A DNA stretch of 39,127 nucleotides from Gammaproteobacteria bacterium (GTDB lineage: Bacteria; Pseudomonadota; Gammaproteobacteria; Pseudomonadales; Oceanobacteraceae), in NCBI GenBank assembly GCA_013373125.1, contig JABXIK010000116.1, forward strand, positions 1 through 39,127. The letters are read 5' to 3'. How positions within the stretch are numbered: position 1 is the first letter of the stretch; each line of letters begins with the position of its first letter. Below, in pieces: positions 1 to 8,658 of this stretch. The notes below the pieces were generated by a model. That model did not search any database. It was not told the DNA's origin and saw only the letters and a list, made by a program, of their open reading frames with translations. The translations under genes and the position numbers were made by a program.

Positions 1-2
1 CC

Positions 3-482
3 TTGAAAGTGGGGCCTGGCAAGCCTGCTATCAGTGAAGCCGAACAAGTGCTAGAACTTGACCAACAAGCTGTGCAGCAGCTGCAATTCGATCAACAGGT
101 AACTCAACAGCAAGGCGCGCAGCAACTTAATCAGTATGAGCAAGCTAATAACACCGCCCTGTTCATCGCACCACCGCTGAATCCCGCCGCACAAGCACAG
201 CAACTGCATGCACAGGCCTTAGTGAGAGATGGCCTTGGCTTGCCAGAAGGCACGCAGATCACCCCTGAGATGATGGGACAATATTTGAGTACATTTGCTG
301 GTCAGTCCACAGGCACTCCACTGCAAGGCCAACAAACCGTAACTGCTGACAGCTTTCAATTTATCATCCCTAATCCTAGCGGTATTCAAAATGGTAGCTA
401 TACCTCAGGGGATGGCTCCATGAACGTTGAGAGCAATAATGCTCAGATCATCTTTAATTTACTATTCCCTAAGAATCCTTAA
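3..482 (+). CDS. Gln-rich hypothetical protein, 5' end probably outside the window
   Basis: I do not recognise this protein. The frame is open from the first bases, and the only early start candidate is a TTG at position 3, so this is most likely the C-terminal part of a longer gene. The N-terminal half (about residues 15-50) is very rich in Gln with heptad-like spacing, which suggests helix or coiled coil. The C-terminal half is low in charge and rich in Gly, Ser, Asn and Thr, like the tail of a secreted or surface protein. No catalytic motif or membrane segment is visible. It ends 40 bp before a strong palindromic terminator shared with the convergent HTH gene. Confidence 0.6.
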   Translation: MKVGPGKPAISEAEQVLELDQQAVQQLQFDQQVTQQQGAQQLNQYEQANNTALFIAPPLNPAAQAQQLHAQALVRDGLGLPEGTQITPEMMGQYLSTFAGQSTGTPLQGQQTVTADSFQFIIPNPSGIQNGSYTSGDGSMNVESNNAQIIFNLLFPKNP

Positions 483-523
483 GGACTATGGAATAGTACA
501 AAATGTCATATTGTTGCTACAAA

Positions 524-545
524 AAGCCCAGCATATGCTGGGCTT
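524..545. terminator. Bidirectional rho-independent terminator
   Basis: A perfect palindrome with core AGCCCAGCATATGCTGGGCT is flanked by an A run on the left and a T-rich stretch on the right. It lies between the convergent gene ends at 482 and 577 and can serve both strands. Confidence 0.8.
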
Positions 546-576
546 AATTTTATATGGTACGCACTACTTCTTAGGC

Positions 577-831
577 TTAGCCAAATAAGTCGTAGCTTGG
601 TCCGCTTTGATCGGCACCCTCAGCATGATCTAACCAAAGTTTAGGTTTACTGAAGGTCTGCTCCATCAAGCGCGCCAAAGCATCAGGAATGGTTTTTGGG
701 CTACCCGGCTTTAATAAAGCGGTAATCTGCTCTTCATCTTTGCCAAGGCATAATGCAAAAGATAATTCATCTAATGCATTCTCTTGCATAATGGTGGCGG
801 CATTTTTTCGTCGAATTTCAGCTAAGTCCAT
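577..831 (-). CDS. Small XRE/phage-repressor-like HTH protein
   Basis: An 84-residue protein whose layout matches the short Cro/C1-like HTH domains common in gammaproteobacteria: an early RRKNAATI helix, a central helix-turn-helix of the form LSFALCLGKDEEQITALL, then IPDALARLMEQTF and the KPKLWLD block that usually reads AR-x-IE-x-x-x-x-KP-x-x-WLD. It is probably a sequence-specific DNA-binding regulator consisting of little more than the binding domain. ATG at 831 follows GAGAG on the minus strand. A perfect 16-bp palindrome containing a TATAAT sits 19 bp upstream, so autoregulation is plausible. The HTH call rests on the pattern of conserved positions; targets are unknown. Confidence 0.65.
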   Translation of the reverse strand: MDLAEIRRKNAATIMQENALDELSFALCLGKDEEQITALLKPGSPKTIPDALARLMEQTFSKPKLWLDHAEGADQSGPSYDLFG

Positions 832-849
832 GGGGCTCTCTCATTTTTG

Positions 850-865
850 CCTTATTATAATAAGG
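850..865. promoter_or_regulatory. Perfect 16-bp palindrome with overlapping -10 boxes
   Basis: CCTTATTATAATAAGG is a perfect inverted repeat. It carries TATAAT on the plus strand (856-861) and, by symmetry, on the minus strand (854-859). It lies 19 bp upstream of the HTH gene start at 831 and about 95 bp upstream of the carboxylase gene at 959. It could be an operator for the HTH protein overlapping its own promoter, and perhaps a divergent promoter. The symmetry is seen; the binding is inferred. Confidence 0.5.
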
Positions 866-958
866 TTGAGCGATGGGTTAAACCTAGGTTTTGCCTTATG
901 AAAAAAGAATTTATGACAGGTTTCAAGATTCGCTGAATGGTGGCTGTATTCTTATAAA

Positions 959-3900
959 ATGTCTGTTATAAAGCAGTGCATATTGGCTTCGAACACCAGC
1001 CAGCTTCACAATAATTTTAAGATAGTGCCAATAGATATGTCTCAGTTTGATACCGATCAGCTATTTCAAATAGCAGAAAAACTTAGCCAAGATTTCTCAC
1101 TGTTCCCAAATAAAGAGGACAGTCATGCAAAAGCCGTTGTTAAAGGCTTACTTAGCCAACAGCAAGTAGAAGACAAAAGTACAGAACTTAAGCAGCTTGG
1201 CATTGATGCTTATATCAAAGAAGTGGTCTCTCCGAGTGAGTCAAGCCAGCGCTTAAATGCTCGCCAATTAGTACATAAATTAACCCACCGTTTCATTAAA
1301 GAAGAAGAATACGGGCCATTGTACATAGCCGAAGTAGAATTGGATTTTAACAATCAATTCCGTCGAGTGGGCTTCATTGGTCAAAACCGTGCCGAGCGCA
1401 ATGGTGCCTGGTTACCTGAACATCATAATCAAGCCGCCACCGCTCTGCGCGAATTTGCCAAACATCTCATTCCTGTTGTCACCCTCATCGACACACCGGG
1501 GGCCGATGCCAGTGAACAAGCTAACCTAGACAATCAAGCTCATAGTATTTCCCGCTTAATCGCTGAAATGTCCAACATTGATATACCAACAGTGGGCATC
1601 ATTCTTGGCGCGGGATACTCAGGTGGTGCCATTCCATTGGCCTCTACCAATATTTTATTGTCTGTACGCGATGGTATTTTCAACACTATCCAGCCTCAGG
1701 GCCTCGCCAGTATTGCACGCAAATACAATTTATCATGGCAAGAGTGTGCAAAATACGTCGGTGTATCTGCATATGAATTGCAACTGCGCAACGTCATCGA
1801 TGGCATCATTGACTACGCACCTGGTGATCGAATCGATCAGTTACAAAACTTATCTGCTGCCATTACCAGCAGCATCGAAAGCATCGAAAAAGGCGCTGAA
1901 AACTTTGCCCGTGAAAATCCATATTTAATGGATCATTACTTACGCAGTGTAGAGCGCTACTTAAATCCTTCTGATAAGTTAGTAGCTCTGGAGAAAGGAT
2001 CAACGCTTAACCTAGCTTCATCTCCATCTGAGCATCACAACTTATTCCGCATGACCTATCGATACATGCGCTACCTCACTTTGAGAAAGCGGATTTCATC
2101 TACAACTACGGGTCATTACAGTCGTCTTGCTGAAGTGGAAGTACCAACAGGCAAGCTTAACGAGCGTCTAGAAGAAGAAAAACGTCGTAAATTCCAAAAA
2201 TGGTTACACACGCCAGATAAGATTCGTTACGACGAAGATCTCAATAAACTGTGGAAAAACTACACACAAAAATTAGAAGAGCGTAGCGATTCTCGCGGCT
2301 CTATCTCTAAATTATTCTTTGGCGAACCTGAAGACAATTACATTAAAGCAAAACAAGATTTTTGTTTCTCTCTTGGTTTGTACTTATTTAACCGTTGGAA
2401 ATCCGATGCGGATGTCAATTTTGCTGAATTAATCCACTATTTAGAAAACTATCAGCAAAGTCGATTCTTACTAACCCAAGATGATTTATTAGATAGTCAA
2501 GCCATCATTGATTTCATTAAAAACAACGAACATGCATTAGCTGGCTATATTCAGAAATCATTGAATTATGAAACCCAAGCCCTTTTAGCTAAACACACCA
2601 AAGGCAAAATTTCTCCGGAATTAACCAGCGGCCTGACTGAGGCCCTTAACAGCATCATTAAAGAGAACAAAATTCCAAAGGATGTGGCCGATAGCATCAA
2701 TTTAAGCCAAGTCACTCAACAATTACTTAACAGTGTTGCCAGTGGCGCGCTTGAGGCAAATCGTCGCGTACTTGAAGATGCGCTAGCCCCTTATATTCGT
2801 ATTAAATCTGATGAATCATCATCAATTAAAACAAATAAAGATGTTAGCGTGCTAGATGCCATCCTATTAGATGATTTGCGCACTGAATTCATCAGTATCA
2901 GTCAAAACCTAATTATGTTTGGCACTCTGTATGATTATGTGATTCGCAATCTTGTAACCATTGCCAAAGAAGCCAAAGAGACTCACAGCTTGTCTTATCT
3001 TGCTGTGACAAAACTGCTAAACAACGGGCTAGATTACACCAACAAATTAAAAATCGCCGAAAACCACAAAGAAGAGTTTGCCAACTGGTTTAAATACTTT
3101 GTGGCATCAAGCCAGCGTGGTGACTTCTTAAAACAAGTTGAAGAATGGAAAAAACACAGCTTCCCGCGCCTAAGCGATACACTGTTTGTTATTGTAACTT
3201 TCTTCTTTGATAAACTACTTGCTGAATTTTACGAATCAGAAAGTGGCAGCAATTATAATGGACGCATTAATCCGTACAGCATTGGTCGTAAAAAAGACTT
3301 TTGGAATCGCTTAACCATTGCCTATTTCGACTTGCTGATCCAAGACGTTTTGGATGATGTTAAAAAGCAACGCACCACACATACGCAAGCGTTCATCGAT
3401 CGTTTCTTCAATGACTTTGAAGAAATCAACGACCACCTAATGACAGCTGACCCGGTACAATTCCCAGGCTTTAGAAGCGCTATCGAAAAAGCTTTAAGCT
3501 CTAATGTGACGCCATGTGGTGTAATCACAGGTTTTGGCACCATCAAGATTGGTGAAGAGAGTCGCCGCGTCGGCACATTGATTTCTAACCTAGATTTCCA
3601 AGCTGGTGCTTTCGACATGGCCAGTGCCGAGAAATTCTGCAAATTATTAGTGGAATGCGCTCGTCACAATTACCCAGTTGTGTGTTTTGTTAGTTCCGGC
3701 GGCATGCAAACCAAAGAAGGTGCATCCGCCCTATTCTCCATGTCTGTGGTGAACGACCGTATCACACGCTTTGTACGTGACAATGATTTACCAATCGTCA
3801 TCTTTGGTTACGGCGACTGCACTGGTGGCGCACAAGCCAGCTTTGTAACACATCCAATGGTGCAAACTTTCTATTTCTCAGGCACAAACATGCCTTTCGC

Positions 3901-5908
3901 TGGACAAATTGTTGTGCCATCTTATTTGCCATCTACATCGACACTATCGAACTACCTTTCATTAAATAGTCAGTCCATGGCTGATCTAGTGAAACACCCG
4001 TTCGTAGAAGATTTAGATAGTCAATTACGTGCCATCGACCCAGCCATTCCAGTTGCACGTAAAACTGTTGATGAAGTTCTTGCACGTATATTGAAAGGCT
4101 TCGTTACACCAGGCAAAGCAACAGCGAAAGAAGTCACCAACCAAAACAAAGAGAAGCTGTTCCGCCCAGTGAAAAAAGTGTTGGTACATGCCCGCGGTTG
4201 TACCGCCGAGAAGCTGGTTCGCAAAGCGCAAGAAAATGATATTGACGTTGTGTTAGTCCAATCTGATCCTGACATGAACAGCACCGCAGCTGACAATCTA
4301 AACAGCAAGGGCCGCTTAGTATGTATCGGTGGTAACACACCGGATGAAAGTTATCTAAACGCTCAGAGTGTGATTCGTATTGCTGAACTTGAGCAGGTGG
4401 ATTCTTTACACCCTGGCATTGGCTTCCTATCAGAAAGTGCACAGTTTGCTGCTTTCTGCGGCAATCATGACATTAATTTCATTGGGCCAAGTGTTTCTTC
4501 CATGGAAACCATGGGTAATAAATCCAATGCAATCAATACAGCCATTAGCTCTGGTGTACCTGTTGTGCCTGGCTCTCACGGCATTGTGACCACATCAGCC
4601 ATGGCAGCAAAAGTAGCCGATGAAATTGGTTACCCTGTACTACTGAAAGCCGTACACGGTGGTGGCGGTAAAGGCATCCAAGTGGTGCACGACCCTGCGG
4701 ACATTCATGAGTTATTCCATCAAATTTCTACCGAAGCTCGCAGTGCATTTGGTAGTGGCGATGTGTACCTAGAAAAATTCGTAACGTCTTTGCGTCACAT
4801 CGAAGTGCAAATTCTTCGTGATAGCCAAGGCAATACAAAAGTACTTGGACTACGTGATTGTTCGGTACAACGTAACAACCAAAAAATTATCGAAGAATCT
4901 GGTTCCACCATGCTGCCAAGCAACCTTGAAGAAAAGGTTTATGATTATGCAGCTAAACTAGCAGATGCCGTTGATTACTATGGTGCAGGCACCGTGGAGT
5001 TCATCTATAACCTTGATGCCAATGATGTTTACTTTATGGAGATGAATACTCGTCTTCAAGTCGAGCATCCTGTTACTGAGTTAGTAACAGACATCGATAT
5101 CATGGGCCAACAATTTAAGATTGCCAGCGGCCAAAGCATTGCCGACATCAAGGTGAAGCAAAAAGGTTACGCCATGGAACTGCGTATCAATGCTGAAAAA
5201 GCCACTATTCAAGGCGAAGATATTCAGTTTATTCCTAACGCAGGTAAGATCACTCGCTTTGAACTACCTGAAGATAAGAATATTCAAATACTGAAATCCA
5301 TCGATTCAGGCAAAGAAGTGACTCCTTTCTACGACAGCATGGTGGTCCAAGTCATTTGCTACGGTAAAGATCGTAACGATACTATTAAGAAACTTCTTAA
5401 TTATTTAGATAATGTGGTTATCCAAGGTGTTAGCACTAATATTCCACTACTTAAGCGTATTCTTAACGATGACGTTTTTGTAAATGGTGATTACGATACT
5501 AACTACTTACCTAATTTCTTGAATCGCATTGATCAGCAAAAATTAATTGAAGATATCGCAACAAGTGCTGGTGATGACAAACAAAGCATGACATTGGATA
5601 ACCTTCGTATTGAAGGCTCTAATGAACTTAAAGTTTTAGCACCTGCAAGCTCGATTTTCTACAGTGCGCCTTCACCAACTGAACCGCCGTATGTAAAAGA
5701 AGGTGATACTATTTCGGTTACGAAAACCTTGTGTTTAATGGAAGCCATGAAGATGTTCAGCCCTCTGACATTGAAATCTTTCAACTCACAAGGTAATACC
5801 TTGTATGACCCAGATGCACAGTACAAAATCGTACGCATTCACAATGCAGAAGGACAACAAGTGAATCAGGGTGACTTACTCTTTGTAATCAGCCCAGTTC
5901 AACATTAA
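959..5908 (+). CDS. Single-chain multidomain biotin-dependent (acetyl/acyl-CoA) carboxylase
   Basis: A 1649-residue polypeptide that appears to hold a whole acyl-CoA carboxylase. Residues about 100-300 resemble AccA (carboxyltransferase alpha): IDTPGADASEQ, GAGYSGGAIPLA near 218-229, and an LRNVIDGIID tail. Residues about 350-830 are a long, mostly helical, unassigned region. Residues about 840-1060 resemble AccD (carboxyltransferase beta): SSGGMQTKEG near 912-921 and GDCTGGAQASF near 951-961; the AccD zinc-finger cysteines are not evident. Residues about 1070-1530 are biotin carboxylase with ATP-grasp loop HGGGGKG near 1234-1240 and EMNTRLQVEHPVTE at 1361-1374. Residues about 1560-1649 are a BCCP domain with a thumb-like SPTEPPYV segment and MEAMKM; Lys1598 is the predicted biotinylation site. 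It would carboxylate an acyl-CoA to a malonyl-CoA-type product; substrate unknown. No Shine-Dalgarno precedes ATG 959, and ATG 1037 is an in-frame alternative. It stands alone, closed by its own terminator. Confidence 0.85.
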   Translation: MSVIKQCILASNTSQLHNNFKIVPIDMSQFDTDQLFQIAEKLSQDFSLFPNKEDSHAKAVVKGLLSQQQVEDKSTELKQLGIDAYIKEVVSPSESSQRLNARQLVHKLTHRFIKEEEYGPLYIAEVELDFNNQFRRVGFIGQNRAERNGAWLPEHHNQAATALREFAKHLIPVVTLIDTPGADASEQANLDNQAHSISRLIAEMSNIDIPTVGIILGAGYSGGAIPLASTNILLSVRDGIFNTIQPQGLASIARKYNLSWQECAKYVGVSAYELQLRNVIDGIIDYAPGDRIDQLQNLSAAITSSIESIEKGAENFARENPYLMDHYLRSVERYLNPSDKLVALEKGSTLNLASSPSEHHNLFRMTYRYMRYLTLRKRISSTTTGHYSRLAEVEVPTGKLNERLEEEKRRKFQKWLHTPDKIRYDEDLNKLWKNYTQKLEERSDSRGSISKLFFGEPEDNYIKAKQDFCFSLGLYLFNRWKSDADVNFAELIHYLENYQQSRFLLTQDDLLDSQAIIDFIKNNEHALAGYIQKSLNYETQALLAKHTKGKISPELTSGLTEALNSIIKENKIPKDVADSINLSQVTQQLLNSVASGALEANRRVLEDALAPYIRIKSDESSSIKTNKDVSVLDAILLDDLRTEFISISQNLIMFGTLYDYVIRNLVTIAKEAKETHSLSYLAVTKLLNNGLDYTNKLKIAENHKEEFANWFKYFVASSQRGDFLKQVEEWKKHSFPRLSDTLFVIVTFFFDKLLAEFYESESGSNYNGRINPYSIGRKKDFWNRLTIAYFDLLIQDVLDDVKKQRTTHTQAFIDRFFNDFEEINDHLMTADPVQFPGFRSAIEKALSSNVTPCGVITGFGTIKIGEESRRVGTLISNLDFQAGAFDMASAEKFCKLLVECARHNYPVVCFVSSGGMQTKEGASALFSMSVVNDRITRFVRDNDLPIVIFGYGDCTGGAQASFVTHPMVQTFYFSGTNMPFAGQIVVPSYLPSTSTLSNYLSLNSQSMADLVKHPFVEDLDSQLRAIDPAIPVARKTVDEVLARILKGFVTPGKATAKEVTNQNKEKLFRPVKKVLVHARGCTAEKLVRKAQENDIDVVLVQSDPDMNSTAADNLNSKGRLVCIGGNTPDESYLNAQSVIRIAELEQVDSLHPGIGFLSESAQFAAFCGNHDINFIGPSVSSMETMGNKSNAINTAISSGVPVVPGSHGIVTTSAMAAKVADEIGYPVLLKAVHGGGGKGIQVVHDPADIHELFHQISTEARSAFGSGDVYLEKFVTSLRHIEVQILRDSQGNTKVLGLRDCSVQRNNQKIIEESGSTMLPSNLEEKVYDYAAKLADAVDYYGAGTVEFIYNLDANDVYFMEMNTRLQVEHPVTELVTDIDIMGQQFKIASGQSIADIKVKQKGYAMELRINAEKATIQGEDIQFIPNAGKITRFELPEDKNIQILKSIDSGKEVTPFYDSMVVQVICYGKDRNDTIKKLLNYLDNVVIQGVSTNIPLLKRILNDDVFVNGDYDTNYLPNFLNRIDQQKLIEDIATSAGDDKQSMTLDNLRIEGSNELKVLAPASSIFYSAPSPTEPPYVKEGDTISVTKTLCLMEAMKMFSPLTLKSFNSQGNTLYDPDAQYKIVRIHNAEGQQVNQGDLLFVISPVQH

Positions 5909-5914
5909 GCCAAT

Positions 5915-5942
5915 AAAAAACCCCAGCTAGCTGGGGTTTTTT
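5915..5942. terminator. Bidirectional rho-independent terminator
   Basis: CCCCAGCTAGCTGGGG is a perfect palindrome flanked by six A on the left and six T on the right. It starts 7 bp after the carboxylase stop and ends 4 bp before the convergent thioesterase stop, so it serves both. Confidence 0.92.
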
Positions 5943-5946
5943 ATTG

Positions 5947-6354
5947 TTATTTCATTTTATTCAATAATCCATCTGGCGGACTGGTTAGCTGAGCGTCTTT
6001 GCGGAATAAAATCGCTGTCTTGATTCGACAGATTTCATCTTCTCCTCTTCGTAACAAATAATACAAGTCAAATCCATATTTGTGCTGCTCTCCCAGAAGT
6101 AAATCCATCGTGAGATGTTCTTGAGCAAACGCTTCATTTATATACTGCAGCGCCGCATCAGCCATTATGGTTGAGCAACCATCAATATCCAGCTCATGAA
6201 ATCCCATTGAATGAAACCAAGCGCTGCGACATTCTTGGGCATAAACCAATAAACGATCATTGCCCAAATGGCCCGCATAATTGATATCCGTCACGCGGAC
6301 AAAAATATCCATAGAAAATAGAACTGATTGAGGTAAATCCAGTCGAATACGCAT
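5947..6354 (-). CDS. Hot-dog fold thioesterase (YbgC/FadM-like)
   Basis: A 135-residue single-domain protein of normal length for the 4HBT/YbgC group, which hydrolyses acyl-CoA thioesters. The signature region is VRVTDINYAGHLGND (residues 19-33), matching the family pattern R-x-x-D-x-D-x-x-GH-x-N; Asp23 is the expected catalytic acid, and a Glu/Arg pair (YAQECRSAW) follows on the long hot-dog helix. In many relatives the first part reads D-x-D; here it is D-x-N. The chain length of its substrate cannot be read. It is convergent with the carboxylase gene and divergent from prc, so it is transcribed alone. Confidence 0.75.
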   Translation of the reverse strand: MRIRLDLPQSVLFSMDIFVRVTDINYAGHLGNDRLLVYAQECRSAWFHSMGFHELDIDGCSTIMADAALQYINEAFAQEHLTMDLLLGEQHKYGFDLYYLLRRGEDEICRIKTAILFRKDAQLTSPPDGLLNKMK

Positions 6355-6444
6355 GGCTTTTCACATGAAAGTTATGGATGCATAAGCTATTATGCCATTA
6401 TTTTTAGTAACATTGGGCCAAAGCACACATTAAGTTTGGTTAAG

Positions 6445-6468
6445 TGCTATAAATAGGCATAAGCCTAT
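6445..6468 (+). promoter_or_regulatory. Extended -10 promoter with overlapping dyad upstream of prc
   Basis: TGCTATAAA (6445-6453) fits an extended -10 element, with no good -35 at the standard distance. Directly overlapping it, ATAGGC-ATAA-GCCTAT (6453-6468) forms a 6-bp inverted repeat across the expected transcription start. That position suits a repressor site or a 5' end hairpin. prc begins 42 bp downstream. Confidence 0.45.
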
Positions 6469-6510
6469 GATTTTCTTGAATGCATCATCCAATAAGGAAT
6501 ATAACGTTAT

Positions 6511-8571
6511 ATGTTGCGTCATCTCATACTCCTCAGTACGCTTTTCTGTTCATTTTTAGTACAAGCAAACACCACTGATGTTCCTGTATTAAAACCCGAA
6601 ACTGAGCACGCATTAACCAATCGCGCGGTTGTACACCATCTATATCAACACCATTACTCTAGAAAATATCTAAACGATGAATTTTCTGAGAAGGTCTATA
6701 CCCGCTATTTAGATATTTTAGACAATACCCGCTCTTACTTTACGCAAGGGGACATTGACCAATTTGCGAAATACCACAACAAACTAGACGATGCCATTAA
6801 GACCAACAATCTAGAGCCTGCCTTTGAAATCTACAACCGTTATGAACAACGCGCTATCGAGCGCCTAGATTATGCTTTAAAACTACTAAAAGGCGGCGTA
6901 AAACAATTTGATTTCAACAAAGATGAATCGCTAGAGCTCGATCGAGAAAAAGCCCCCTGGGCAAAGTCCAGCGCAGAGCTGGATCAACTATGGCGTAAAC
7001 GTATTAAAAATACTGTTTTAAATCTTAAACTTGCCGGCAAAAAAGACGACGACATTACCAGCTTGCTCGAACGTCGCTATGAAAGCCAACTAAACCGTAT
7101 CAAACAAATAAATTCTGAAGATGCATTCCAGTCATATATGAATGCCCTCACCTATACGTTTGATCCCCACACTCAATACATGTCACCGCGCAACAGCGAA
7201 AACTTCAACATTAACATGAGCCTATCGCTTCAAGGTATTGGCGCAGTCTTAAGATCAGAAAATGAAAACACCATTGTTGAGCGTTTAGTACCTGGTGGCC
7301 CAGCTGCAAAAGCCGGCCAATTAAACCCAAGCGATAAAATCATTGGTGTTGCTCAAGGCAAAGATGAAATGGTTGACGTGATTGGCTGGCGCCTAGACGA
7401 AGTCGTTGATCTTATACGCGGCCCGAAAGACAGCACCGTGCGCCTAGATATCGTTTCTGGCAGTGGTCAAACCGAAACCCACCGCACAATCTCAATTGTT
7501 CGTGATGAAGTGAAGTTAGAAGACCGTGCGGCGCAAAGTGAAGTTCTAAAAGTTAAGCGTGACGACAAAGATTACAAACTAGGTGTCATTGACATCCCTG
7601 CTTTTTATGCAGACTTCGAGGCCAAAAATGCAAATGACCCGAACTACCGCAGCACCACACGAGATGTAAGCAATCTCATCATCAAACTTAAAGAAGAGAA
7701 CATTGATGGCTTAATCATTGATCTTCGCAACAACGGTGGCGGTTCTTTGGCTGAAGTGAACAACCTTGTGGGCTTATTCATTCCAAAAGGACCAACCGTA
7801 CAAGTACATTACAGCTTTGGTCACACACAAGTGTTAGCCGACCAAGATCCTTCCGTTTTATACGACGGACCATTAGTGGTATTGACTAACCGCCTAAGTG
7901 CGAGTGCCTCTGAGATCTTTGCTGGTGCCATCCAAGATTATGGACGCGGTTTGATCGTAGGCAGTCAAACCTTTGGTAAAGGGACCGTTCAAACCCTAAT
8001 CCCCTTATTCCGTGGTCAAATGAAAGTCACAAACGCTAAATTTTACCGTGTAAGTGGCGAGAGCACACAACATAGAGGTGTCATCCCTGACATTGCTTAC
8101 CCAGAAATTTACGATGTAGAAAAGATCGGAGAAAGCGCTCTAGAAGAAGCCCTGCCTTGGGATAAAATTGATGCATCAAAATATAAACCTCAGCACAGCT
8201 TAACTAATGTGATCCCCCAGCTCGAAAAAGCTCATGCGAAACGCATTAAAAACAACCCTGACTTCAACTACTTAAATGAACAAGTTGAGTTTCTAAAAGA
8301 ACTGCGCAATGACACCAGCATCTCTCTCAACATCAAAACACGAGAGAAAGAACGTGAAGATATGGAAGCCCGTAGATTAGCGCTAGAAAACAAGCGTCGT
8401 AAAGCAAAAGGCCTTGAGTTACTGGACCATTTAGAAGAAGAGTCTGATGAACCAAGCATGGAAGAAACTGACAAAAAAGATGCCACTGAAGATGCTCTTC
8501 TAGTAGAAGGCGGTGAAATTCTCGTTGATTTCATTCATACCAATATCAATAACGCTCTTACTAAGAAATAG
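6511..8571 (+). CDS. prc: Tail-specific carboxy-terminal protease Prc/Tsp
   Basis: A periplasmic S41 protease that degrades proteins with nonpolar C-termini, trims penicillin-binding protein 3 in E. coli, and controls some peptidoglycan hydrolases. Its 686 residues are close to the E. coli 682. A signal peptide (MLRHLILLSTLFCSFLVQA) leads the protein. A PDZ domain spans about residues 235-330 (LQGIGAVLRSENENTIVERL onward). The catalytic Ser/Lys dyad is assigned by E. coli spacing: Ser465 within SASASEIF and Lys490 in TFGKGTVQ, with Asp476 in between. The C-terminal part, from about 550, is highly charged and corresponds to the Tsp-specific tail domain. AAGGA lies upstream of the ATG. It is monocistronic, between an extended -10 promoter and a terminator. 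Confidence 0.95.
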   Translation: MLRHLILLSTLFCSFLVQANTTDVPVLKPETEHALTNRAVVHHLYQHHYSRKYLNDEFSEKVYTRYLDILDNTRSYFTQGDIDQFAKYHNKLDDAIKTNNLEPAFEIYNRYEQRAIERLDYALKLLKGGVKQFDFNKDESLELDREKAPWAKSSAELDQLWRKRIKNTVLNLKLAGKKDDDITSLLERRYESQLNRIKQINSEDAFQSYMNALTYTFDPHTQYMSPRNSENFNINMSLSLQGIGAVLRSENENTIVERLVPGGPAAKAGQLNPSDKIIGVAQGKDEMVDVIGWRLDEVVDLIRGPKDSTVRLDIVSGSGQTETHRTISIVRDEVKLEDRAAQSEVLKVKRDDKDYKLGVIDIPAFYADFEAKNANDPNYRSTTRDVSNLIIKLKEENIDGLIIDLRNNGGGSLAEVNNLVGLFIPKGPTVQVHYSFGHTQVLADQDPSVLYDGPLVVLTNRLSASASEIFAGAIQDYGRGLIVGSQTFGKGTVQTLIPLFRGQMKVTNAKFYRVSGESTQHRGVIPDIAYPEIYDVEKIGESALEEALPWDKIDASKYKPQHSLTNVIPQLEKAHAKRIKNNPDFNYLNEQVEFLKELRNDTSISLNIKTREKEREDMEARRLALENKRRKAKGLELLDHLEEESDEPSMEETDKKDATEDALLVEGGEILVDFIHTNINNALTKK

Positions 8572-8599
8572 ATCAAATCAGATCCAGATCCTAGAAAAT

Positions 8600-8626
8600 A
8601 AAAAACCACGCAATGCGTGGTTTTTT
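8600..8626. terminator. Bidirectional rho-independent terminator
   Basis: Stem CCACGC-AAT-GCGTGG (8606-8620) is flanked by six A on the left and six T on the right. It sits between the convergent prc and DUF599 gene ends. Confidence 0.9.
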
Positions 8627-8658
8627 ATTATTCTCGAAAGAGTGTTATTCAAACCAAA

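Noticed and set aside
4021..4442. Minus-strand ORFs opposite the carboxylase gene
   Set aside because: They lie antisense inside a clear coding region and show no protein family pattern.
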